Below are positions 1 through 5,167 of a stretch of 5,367 bases of DNA, one piece after another. A program made the position numbers and the translations under genes. Each line of letters starts with the position of its first letter. Position 1 is the first letter of the stretch. The notes beneath the pieces were generated by a model. It was not told the origin of the DNA. It searched no databases and saw only the letters and a list, made by a program, of their open reading frames with translations. Source of the DNA: Methanomicrobiales archaeon (GTDB taxonomy: Archaea > Halobacteriota > Methanomicrobia > Methanomicrobiales > Methanoculleaceae); the NCBI GenBank assembly GCA_012510335.1, contig JAAZIF010000081.1, positions 1 to 5,367 of the forward strand, written 5' to 3'.

Positions 1-1020
1 CGCCATCGGGTGATCTCTGTTATCGATCGTGAGCCGCTCTGAGAGGTAGATGAGCCCGCCGCATTCGGCAAAGACCGGCATGCCGTCGTCGACCACCCGC
101 CGCACGTCCTCCCGGCACCGGGAGGCGGCGAGCGCTTCTGCATGGAGCTCCGGGTAGCCGCCGCCCATGTAGAGTGCATCCATCTCCGGGAGCCGGTCGG
201 CCACCGGCGAGAAGAAGATGAGTTCTGCCCCGGCCTGAGCGAGGCGGTCGAGGTTGTCGGCGTAGTAGAAACAGAACGCTGCATCGTTAGCGACGCCGAG
301 GCGGATCTGCGCCTCCGGCAGGCCGGGGGCCTCCGGCGGTGCCGGGAGGGGCGGGGCTGACCGTGCAAGCCCCATGATCCCGGGTATATCACAGGTCTCT
401 TCCACAACCCCACCGAACCGGGCCATCGCGCCATCCTCGGCCGCCATCTCAAGCCCGAGGTGCCGGCTCCTGACCGCGAGATCGCCTCGTCGTGGAACCC
501 AGCCGCAGGCCGGAACGCTCTCCGTGGCCTCGATCATGGCCCGGTGCCGGGGGCTCCCGATCCGGTTGAATATGACCCCCGCGATCCTGACCGCCGGGTC
601 AAACCCCGCGTATCCCTGGACAATCGCATGCACGCTCCTCGATGCCCCCCCGGCATCCACAACGAGGAGGACCGGGGCGTCGAGTATCTTCGCGACGTGG
701 GCGGTGCTTGCGGCATCACTCCCCTCAAGCCCGTCGAAGAGCCCCATAGCGCCCTCGACGACGGCGATATCGGCCCCCGTGGTGGCAGAGAGGAACGTCT
801 CCCGCACCCCCTCTTCCCCCATCATGAACGGGTCGAGGTTGCGTGATATCCGGCCGCATATGGCCGAGTGGTGCGTGGGATCGATGAAATCCGGGCCTAC
901 CTTGAAGGGCTGGACGGCAAACCCCCGGGCGGTGAGCGCCGCCATCAGGCCGCTTGCGAGCGTTGTCTTGCCGCACCCGCTGTGGGTTCCGGCTACGACG
1001 ATTCGTGGGATCGGGCGCAT
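1..1020 (-). CDS. Cobyrinate / Ni-sirohydrochlorin a,c-diamide synthase (CbiA/CfbB family), 3'-truncated by window edge
   Basis: Glutamine- and ATP-dependent amidation of the a and c carboxylates of a tetrapyrrole: cobyrinate for corrinoids (CbiA) or Ni-sirohydrochlorin for coenzyme F430 (CfbB). Cytoplasmic. The frame is open for 340 codons from ATG at 1020 and runs off position 1. The N-terminal synthetase domain (about 1-200) has the P-loop GTHSGCGKTT at 11-20, VGPDFIDPTHH at 41-51 and MGLFDG at 92-97. The class I glutamine amidotransferase domain starts near 238, with MGGGYPELH at 285-293 and FAECGG at 317-322, where Cys320 is the expected nucleophile. The family is usually about 450-490 residues, so roughly a quarter is missing, including the amidotransferase His/Glu residues. 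The start fits the family N-terminus; no SD precedes it, but a box A lies about 28 nt upstream, so the mRNA may be leaderless. The two possible substrates cannot be separated from this fragment. Family assignment is firm. Confidence 0.95.
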   Translation of the reverse strand, partial: MRPIPRIVVAGTHSGCGKTTLASGLMAALTARGFAVQPFKVGPDFIDPTHHSAICGRISRNLDPFMMGEEGVRETFLSATTGADIAVVEGAMGLFDGLEGSDAASTAHVAKILDAPVLLVVDAGGASRSVHAIVQGYAGFDPAVRIAGVIFNRIGSPRHRAMIEATESVPACGWVPRRGDLAVRSRHLGLEMAAEDGAMARFGGVVEETCDIPGIMGLARSAPPLPAPPEAPGLPEAQIRLGVANDAAFCFYYADNLDRLAQAGAELIFFSPVADRLPEMDALYMGGGYPELHAEALAASRCREDVRRVVDDGMPVFAECGGLIYLSERLTIDNRDHPMA

Positions 1021-1043
1021 AAGGGAGGTCTGGTAGTAAAAGA

Positions 1044-1052
1044 GATAAATAT
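1044..1052 (-). promoter_or_regulatory. Candidate archaeal box A (TATA) for the CbiA/CfbB gene
   Basis: On the minus strand the sequence reads ATATTTATC, centred about 28 nt upstream of the ATG at 1020, in otherwise GC-rich DNA. Archaeal transcription usually starts about 25 nt downstream of box A, which would put the RNA 5' end at or within a few bases of the start codon. No SD-like purine run exists between box A and the ATG (the leader reads GACCTCCCTT), which supports leaderless translation. Confidence 0.55.
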
Positions 1053-1210
1053 GCCCTCTGATAACCGGGGTGGCTGGAGACGTCCGGACCATCGCACCGG
1101 TGAACCAGAACCCCCACCACCGACGTCTTACGGCGGGCTTCCGGGCTGCGAGAGACGTCCGGCTGTCCTCCGCGATCTCATCGCCGGGGGCGGATATGTA
1201 TCTGTGATTG

Positions 1211-1236
1211 CCGGGCGGGAGCAGACTCTCCCCCGG
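1211..1236. repeat. GC-rich inverted repeat (hairpin) in intergenic region
   Basis: CCGG, a 2-nt bulge and GGGAG pair with CTCCC and CCGG around a 6-nt loop CAGACT, giving a nine-pair stem. No T-run follows, so it does not look like a typical archaeal terminator. It could be structure in a pyk leader or in a small RNA, or chance in GC-rich DNA. Confidence 0.4.
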
Positions 1237-1253
1237 CCATACCTGCCAGATCC

Positions 1254-1276
1254 CATCACCACACCCGATGGTGATG
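1254..1276. repeat. Perfect 7-bp inverted repeat with 9-nt loop
   Basis: CATCACC at 1254-1260 is exactly complementary to GGTGATG at 1270-1276. It lies 17 nt after the hairpin at 1211-1236. GGTGATG also resembles an SD core but no useful start follows it. Role unknown. Confidence 0.4.
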
Positions 1277-1332
1277 AGAGCGGGCATGTGATCCTCCGGG
1301 CGCGTCTGTGAACCGGCCTTTGAGTGAAAAGG

Positions 1333-1346
1333 GCCGATGCATCGGC
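1333..1346. promoter_or_regulatory. Perfect 14-bp palindrome upstream of pyk, candidate operator
   Basis: GCCGATGCATCGGC is identical to its reverse complement. The symmetry extends outward to 1330/1349 with one G:T position at 1332/1347. It ends 53 nt before the pyk ATG at 1400, where a dimeric regulator could act on the pyk promoter. A hairpin role is less likely, because a fully palindromic stem must sacrifice its centre to a loop. The regulator is unknown. Confidence 0.4.
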
Positions 1347-1386
1347 TCTCCACAATCCAGTGGGAAGGTTAATTGGATGGTGCGCC

Positions 1387-1391
1387 GGAGG
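1387..1391 (+). promoter_or_regulatory. Shine-Dalgarno site deciding the pyk start
   Basis: GGAGG lies 8 nt before the ATG at 1400. This favours 1400 over the in-frame TTG at 1373 (upstream of the SD), the adjacent ATG at 1403 (11 nt) and the ATG at 1454 (only a weak GGAAGCGG nearby). Confidence 0.7.
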
Positions 1392-1399
1392 ATACTTGC

Positions 1400-2899
1400 A
1401 TGATGCTCGAAGAGGCTCTGCAACGGATATCGGAACAGGCGAAACGGAAGCGGATGAGCCTGCCCGGCCACAAGACAAAGATCGTCTGCACCATCGGGCC
1501 TGCGTCAAACTCGCGGGCGATGCTTGTTGACCTGATCCGGGCCGGCATGAATGTCGCCCGGCTCAACCTCTCCCATGGGACATTCGAGGAGCACCGGGAG
1601 AACATACGCAACATCCGGGCGGCGGCCGATAGCGTCGGGCTCCCGGTCACGATCCTTGTCGACCTCCCGGGACCGAAGATCCGGCTAGGCGACCTCGCGG
1701 TTGAGCCAATGGAACTTCATAAGGGCGAGACCATCACCCTTACCGTTGCATCTGCGTCTGATGATCCGTCCTGGATCCCGGTCGATTTTGAGCAGTTTCC
1801 TGACCTTGTATCGGAGGGGAGCACCATATTCATCAATGACGGGTTTCTCCAGCTCAAGGTAGATAAGGTCGCCGGGAAGACCGTCGTGGCGACGGTGATC
1901 ATCGGCGGCACGCTGCTCTCGCGCAAGGGCGTAAGTCTCGTCGACGGCGGGGGGATCACTGCGCTCAGCGCCGTGACCGACCGGGATCTCGAGTGCATCG
2001 ACTTCGGGCTCTCTGAGGAGATCGATACATTCGGTATATCGTTTGTCGAGCGGGCGGAGGATATAAGGCGGGCCCGGGAACACGCGGCCCGGATGGGGAA
2101 GTCCATACGGGTGATAGCAAAGATCGAGCGGCAGGAGGCACTTACAAACATAGATGAGATCCTGAAAGAGACCGACGGGGTTATGATCGCCCGTGGCGAT
2201 CTCGGTGTCCAGACGCCGATCGAGGATGTTCCGGCGGTGCAGAAGCGGATCATCCAGAAGGCGAACATACTGGGCCGGCCGGCGATAACCGCGACGCAGA
2301 TGCTCGTCTCGATGACCGACAACATCCGGCCCACACGGGCCGAGGTGACCGATGTCGCAAACGCTATCCTGGACGGGACCGACGCGGTCATGCTCTCCGA
2401 GGAGACGTCTATAGGGAGGTACCCGGTCGAGACGGTCGCGATGATGGCCAGGATCTCCCGTTCGACCGAGGAAAAGCGCCCAAACCTCGGGACCGGGTAC
2501 AATCTCGTCGACTACTTCAGGAGGGGGAAGGGCAGGGAAGGGATCACCATAAACGATGTAGTATCCCTCAACGTCATCGAGTCGATGGATGCGCTCGGCA
2601 TCAGGTACGTGCTGACGCCCACCCGCTCGGGAAACACCCCCCGGAACATATCGCGGTTCAAGCCTGATGCCTGGATCCTCGCGTTCACAAGGAGTCCCGC
2701 CGCACTCAGGTTCCTGGCCTTCTCCTACGGTGTCCGGCCGTTCCTGATCAGGAGCGAGAAGGAGTACTGGCACGGGGCGATCATGGACTCGATCCGGGAC
2801 TTCGGCCTGATCAAACCGGGGGAGCGCGTGGTGCTGACCGAGGGTATATCGCCCGGGCGCGAGGGGACAGATTCGCTCATCATCCTGACGGTGGATTGA
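1400..2899 (+). CDS. pyk: Pyruvate kinase
   Basis: Transfers phosphate from phosphoenolpyruvate to ADP, giving pyruvate and ATP, the last step of glycolysis; cytoplasmic, normally a homotetramer. The product is 499 residues, near the usual 470-500. The A domain begins TKIVCTIGPAS (26-36) and has ARLNLSHG (53-60, Arg54 binding substrate). The catalytic core shows IAKIE (239-243, Lys241 catalytic, Glu243 metal), ARGDLGV (264-270, Asp267 metal) and ITATQM (296-301, Thr299). The B domain lies between about 98 and 190, and the C-terminal regulatory domain from about 385. Residues DLPGPKIRLG (88-97) carry Leu89 and Lys93 where muscle enzyme has Thr113 and Glu117, the known signature of potassium-independent pyruvate kinases. 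About 20 extra residues precede the family core, so translation from ATG 1454 (481 residues) remains possible. Converges with the next gene, 9 nt between stops. Confidence 0.97.
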   Translation: MMLEEALQRISEQAKRKRMSLPGHKTKIVCTIGPASNSRAMLVDLIRAGMNVARLNLSHGTFEEHRENIRNIRAAADSVGLPVTILVDLPGPKIRLGDLAVEPMELHKGETITLTVASASDDPSWIPVDFEQFPDLVSEGSTIFINDGFLQLKVDKVAGKTVVATVIIGGTLLSRKGVSLVDGGGITALSAVTDRDLECIDFGLSEEIDTFGISFVERAEDIRRAREHAARMGKSIRVIAKIERQEALTNIDEILKETDGVMIARGDLGVQTPIEDVPAVQKRIIQKANILGRPAITATQMLVSMTDNIRPTRAEVTDVANAILDGTDAVMLSEETSIGRYPVETVAMMARISRSTEEKRPNLGTGYNLVDYFRRGKGREGITINDVVSLNVIESMDALGIRYVLTPTRSGNTPRNISRFKPDAWILAFTRSPAALRFLAFSYGVRPFLIRSEKEYWHGAIMDSIRDFGLIKPGERVVLTEGISPGREGTDSLIILTVD

Positions 2900-2908
2900 A
2901 GCCTCCCG

Positions 2909-3457
2909 TCATGTGAGGAGTGTGAGGGCGAGGCACGCCGCGACCGGTATGATGAGGTTGTCGTCCACGGGGCTTATGAGCTCGGCGAGCCCTGCGACTG
3001 CGGTGGTCGCGAGGGCGACAGGCGGCGGGACGAGGAGAGAGAGGGCGATCGCCGTCACAGCGATCCCTGCGATCGTGCCCTCGATGGACTTGTGGTTGTA
3101 GATCCTGGTCTTCCCGAACCGGACACCTGTGATGGTGGTTATGCTGTCGAGGAGCGCAAGCACCACGAGCCCGACGGCGACGACATCTTTTTCGAAGAAT
3201 ATGAGAGAGAAGAGGGCCCCGAACGCGAAGAAGAGTGCGCCCTTGCCCGGGGTGGCGTCGCGCCGCTCCAGACCGCCGAGGATTGTGGATATGACAGGGA
3301 TGGTGTAGCCCCGGTAGACGGCGTCGGAGAGGATGAACCCGGCAAAGAGGGTAATGGCGAGGACCGAGATGGTTATGCCGCGGTCGAAGATGAATATAAA
3401 ACCCGCGATCCCGAGGCCGAATAAGAGGTGGACGACCTGCCGGAGCGACTCGTTCAT
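2909..3457 (-). CDS. Dolichol kinase / SEC59-VTE5-type CTP-dependent lipid kinase-like membrane protein
   Basis: The product is 182 residues and very hydrophobic, with about six to seven membrane segments (roughly 7-24, 27-45, 72-88, 92-110, 127-145, 147-160, 167-181). The pattern matches the archaeal branch of the CTP-dependent polyprenol/dolichol kinase and phosphatidate cytidylyltransferase-related family. It has an N-terminal LRQVVHLLFG, a cytoplasmic loop with RRDATPGKG (65-73), then LLDSITTITGVRFGKTR (102-118), KSIEGTIAG (123-131) and, near the end, SPVDDNLIIP (162-171). The KSxEGT and DDNLxIP elements are the strongest evidence. Likely substrates are isoprenoid alcohols such as dolichol or geranylgeraniol, or an archaeal glycerolipid; the sequence does not decide between them. 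The canonical GDA before the Gly-rich loop is here LDS, though the Asp (104) is kept. ATG at 3457 lacks an SD and has an AT-rich element about 40 nt upstream. Confidence 0.8.
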   Translation of the reverse strand: MNESLRQVVHLLFGLGIAGFIFIFDRGITISVLAITLFAGFILSDAVYRGYTIPVISTILGGLERRDATPGKGALFFAFGALFSLIFFEKDVVAVGLVVLALLDSITTITGVRFGKTRIYNHKSIEGTIAGIAVTAIALSLLVPPPVALATTAVAGLAELISPVDDNLIIPVAACLALTLLT

Positions 3458-3533
3458 GGTATCAGTGGTTGGCGCCGGAGGTGGAAAAAGATTTCATTTA
3501 AGTGGCGCTGGAGCGGATGATCTTTAGGAGAGG
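3458..3533. promoter_or_regulatory. Divergent promoter region with AT core and flanking 10-mer repeats
   Basis: This 76-nt gap serves the lipid-kinase-like gene (minus) and the peptidase-like gene (plus). The only AT-rich core is at about 3486-3502, ending in ATTTAAG on plus and reading CTTAAAT on minus, and it could act as box A in either direction (about 41 nt from the minus ATG, about 36 nt from the plus ATG). GGCGCCGGAG at 3471-3480 and GGCGCTGGAG at 3504-3513 flank it, 33 nt apart, about three helical turns. AGGAG at 3526-3530 is the plus-strand SD, only 3 nt from ATG 3534. Confidence 0.45.
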
Positions 3534-4724
3534 ATGTTTATCGACGTTTCAGACCACCCCGAAGAAGATCATCACCGCATGGATTACATCGCACGGTTCT
3601 ACTTGAAATGTGTGCTATGGCTTGGGATTCACGACCCGGGCTACGTGAGCGCCTACTTCGGCCCGGAGGAGATCCGGGAGGAGGCGCTCGTGGTGAGTGT
3701 TTCGCCGGAGAGTGTCGCCGGCTACGCCGGTGAGCTTCTAGCGTCCCTGGATGCGATCGAGCCTCTCTCAGATGATGCCAGGGTTCGTCGTGCGGGTCTC
3801 CAGGGTCTGGTCGGGGCGCTTGCAGCCCGCGCCGGCATGTTCGCCGGCCAACCTCTCTCTTTTGATGCTGCCTTCGGCGTCCCGGCGCCTGAGGATGATC
3901 CGGGCTGGTTCGAGGGGTTTCATACGGCACTTGATGGTATCCTCCCGGGGAGCGGCGGCTTTGCCGGGCGCTACAAGAGGTTCATGGCGGGGTTTGTCGT
4001 GCCTCCCGACCGTGTCTTCGAGGTTTTTGTAGCCGCGGTCGCGGAGGGCCGGCGCCGGACCGCGGGACATATAATGCTTCCTCCGGGGGAGGAGATCGAG
4101 TTCATCGCCGGGGAAGGGGTCAGCCGCTACATCGGCGGGGGGCGGAGCCGCATCTACGTGGATGCCGGCCGTCCGGTGACCATCGACCGGATCCTCCCCC
4201 TGGCCTGCAGCGAGGGGTATCCCGGCCGCCACACCATCCGGGCGATCAGGGAGGCTGTCCTGGTCCGGGGCAGGGGCTGGATCGAGCACTCGGTTATCCC
4301 GTCTGCGTCGCCGTTTGCGACGGTCACCGAGGGTGCCGCCCGGTTCGGGGTGGAGATGGCCTTCCCGGGTGTTGACCGCGTGAGGTTTGCAGAGGAGATC
4401 CTCTTCCCGCTGGCCGGACTCGATCCGGCTGACGCCGCACTCCTCGATAGTGTAAGCTCTATCACCGCCGATCTCTTCTTCCTGGGCGCCGCCCGGGTTG
4501 CTGCCGGCGCCCTCTCCCCGGAGGGGCTGGGTCTCCTCCTCCTCACACCGGAGGCGGCAGAGGCCTGCCTCCGGTCCATTGAGGGGTTCGGGGCCTACCC
4601 GGTGGCCGTGAGCGAGGGCTACCGGCGTGTGCGGGACTACGTCGGGGCGCCCGGGCGGTGGGATGTCTTCGCCCGAGTCCTCACCGAACCCCTGTTGCCG
4701 GCCGATCTCGCTGGCACTCCCTGA
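3534..4724 (+). CDS. DUF885/HExxPGHH metallopeptidase-like protein with altered metal-binding motif
   Basis: The product is 396 residues, soluble, with no signal peptide. Layout resembles uncharacterised proteins related to DUF885 metallopeptidases: an N-terminal GIHDPGYVSAYFGPEE (31-46), a helical section (about 55-180) with RYKRFMAGFVVPPDRV (146-161), then GGGRSRIYVDAGRPV (201-215), the region that should hold the zinc motif, and TEGAARFGVEMAFPG (265-279), which matches the EGxAxYxxE element carrying the third metal ligand (Glu266). In relatives as I recall them the zinc motif is HEGYPGHH; here it is SEGYPGRH (226-233), so the first and third His are Ser226 and Arg232, while Glu227 and His233 remain. 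It may be inactive as a peptidase or use a changed site. ATG 3534 has a close SD (AGGAG, 3 nt); ATG 3579, giving 381 residues, fits the family N-terminus equally well. Function unknown. Confidence 0.85.
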   Translation: MFIDVSDHPEEDHHRMDYIARFYLKCVLWLGIHDPGYVSAYFGPEEIREEALVVSVSPESVAGYAGELLASLDAIEPLSDDARVRRAGLQGLVGALAARAGMFAGQPLSFDAAFGVPAPEDDPGWFEGFHTALDGILPGSGGFAGRYKRFMAGFVVPPDRVFEVFVAAVAEGRRRTAGHIMLPPGEEIEFIAGEGVSRYIGGGRSRIYVDAGRPVTIDRILPLACSEGYPGRHTIRAIREAVLVRGRGWIEHSVIPSASPFATVTEGAARFGVEMAFPGVDRVRFAEEILFPLAGLDPADAALLDSVSSITADLFFLGAARVAAGALSPEGLGLLLLTPEAAEACLRSIEGFGAYPVAVSEGYRRVRDYVGAPGRWDVFARVLTEPLLPADLAGTP

Positions 4725-4968
4725 TGAACGCCATGGCCTCCTCGTCCGTGATCGCGAATGTCGCCTGGGACTCGATCGCGATCACCCGGAGGATCATGGC
4801 GACGTCATCGAGGCGGCGTTTGTGGTCGCCGCGGACGTTCTTTCTCACTTCGCGGAGAGCGGCAAGTGCGGTGCCGACGTTTGCGATCGTGCAGAGCGCA
4901 CTCTCCCGGGTGCCGATATCGACGACCGGGAGGTTCCGGGGCGGCCTTGTTATGGGGGCCTGAGCCAT
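4681..4968 (-). CDS. Small conserved-looking protein of unknown function (95 residues)
   Basis: I do not recognise this protein. It is mostly helical and charged, with a Pro-rich start (MAQAPITRPPRNLP), a stretch TRESALCTIANVGTALAAL (20-38), a basic segment REVRKNVRGDHKRR (39-52) and an acidic amphipathic C-terminal half (DDVAMILRVIAIESQATF, then ITDEEAMAFIRECQ). There is no signal peptide or membrane segment. ATG 4968 is preferred over GTG 4974 because AGGA at 4977-4980 lies 8 nt before the ATG but only 2 nt before the GTG. The amino-acid pattern is far more protein-like than the opposite-strand frames here. Its last 44 nt overlap the 3' end of the peptidase-like gene tail-to-tail, and its ATG overlaps that of a candidate ORF on the plus strand. 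Two cysteines are present but form no evident metal site. Confidence 0.7.
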   Translation of the reverse strand: MAQAPITRPPRNLPVVDIGTRESALCTIANVGTALAALREVRKNVRGDHKRRLDDVAMILRVIAIESQATFAITDEEAMAFIRECQRDRPATGVR

Positions 4969-5137
4969 GTTCACTATCCTTACGCTGCAGGAACTTGAAT
5001 CTGCCGGCCGTTTTGCTCCGGGACTTGAGGGTATTTTCCTGCGCGATCATCTCAATCGCCGGCTGTTATCTCCTGCACCAGAATCTCTCGATACTCTGCT
5101 CCGATACTGTATTCTCCAGGGACGCCTAACCGAGTAA
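4967..5137 (+). CDS. Candidate small protein (56 residues)
   Basis: A short open frame from ATG 4967 to TAA at 5135-5137, encoding 56 residues beginning MFTILTLQELESAGRFAPG and ending RYCILQGRLTE. The composition looks like a real folded helical protein: leucine-rich, balanced charge (RDHLNRR; PESLDTLLRYCIL), no low complexity. No family is recognised and there is no membrane segment. The initiation signal is weak: GGGGG at 4954-4958, 8 nt before the ATG. Its start overlaps the divergent start of the 95-residue gene (shared CATG, 4966-4969), an awkward arrangement that lowers confidence in one of the two starts. Third codon positions are clearly less GC-rich than in neighbouring genes, which fits recent acquisition, weak selection or non-coding sequence. 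The stop lies 30 nt before the next gene on the same strand, so the two could be co-transcribed. Confidence 0.4.
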   Translation: MFTILTLQELESAGRFAPGLEGIFLRDHLNRRLLSPAPESLDTLLRYCILQGRLTE

Positions 5138-5167
5138 CTGATCTCCCATATTGTGGATGAACGACTC

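Larger units (their letters stand above)
1021..1399. other. Long divergent intergenic region, no convincing gene
   Basis: This 379-nt stretch separates the divergent CbiA/CfbB and pyk starts and is much longer than the other gaps here (9 to 76 nt). It holds a box A near 1048 (minus strand), an 11-bp direct repeat GAGACGTCCGG at 1077-1087 and 1152-1162, two hairpins at 1211-1236 and 1254-1276, a perfect palindrome at 1333-1346 and the pyk SD at 1387-1391. An 86-codon frame from ATG 1051 to the stop ending at 1311 is Pro/Arg/Gly-rich with no recognisable motif, and I do not accept it as a gene. No clear box A for pyk was found; TTAATT at 1369-1374 is weak and sits too close to the SD to suit an SD-led mRNA. 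Confidence 0.6.

Noticed and set aside
374..1036. Long plus-strand frame (220 codons) opposite the CbiA/CfbB gene
   Set aside because: It is antisense to a clear enzyme with P-loop and amidotransferase motifs, and its Ser/Pro/Arg/Ala-rich composition is typical of a GC-rich antisense artefact.
1051..1311. Plus-strand frame of 86 codons from ATG 1051 in the intergenic region, preceded by an AT-rich stretch
   Set aside because: The translation is Pro/Arg/Gly-rich with no motif, and the AT-rich stretch is better explained as box A for the minus-strand gene. Not supported as a gene without conservation data.
1373..1399. Upstream TTG start for pyk giving 508 residues
   Set aside because: It lies upstream of the GGAGG site that correctly positions ATG 1400, and the added residues do not match the family.
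1685..2773. Minus-strand frame of 362 codons opposite pyk
   Set aside because: It lies wholly within pyruvate kinase, whose catalytic motifs are unambiguous. The product is Arg/Pro/Asp-rich without recognisable domains.
2897..2911. Possible bidirectional terminator between pyk and the lipid-kinase-like gene
   Set aside because: Only 9 nt separate the stops, with no T-run or hairpin visible on either strand.
4658..4963. Plus-strand frame of 101 codons opposite the 95-residue gene
   Set aside because: Its product is Arg/Ser-rich and less protein-like than the minus-strand translation, which also has an SD at suitable spacing.
4758..5129. Plus-strand frame of 123 codons overlapping both the 95-residue gene and the 56-residue ORF
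   Set aside because: The Arg/Gly/Cys-rich translation looks like a shadow frame. A hydrophobic tail near its end is not enough support.
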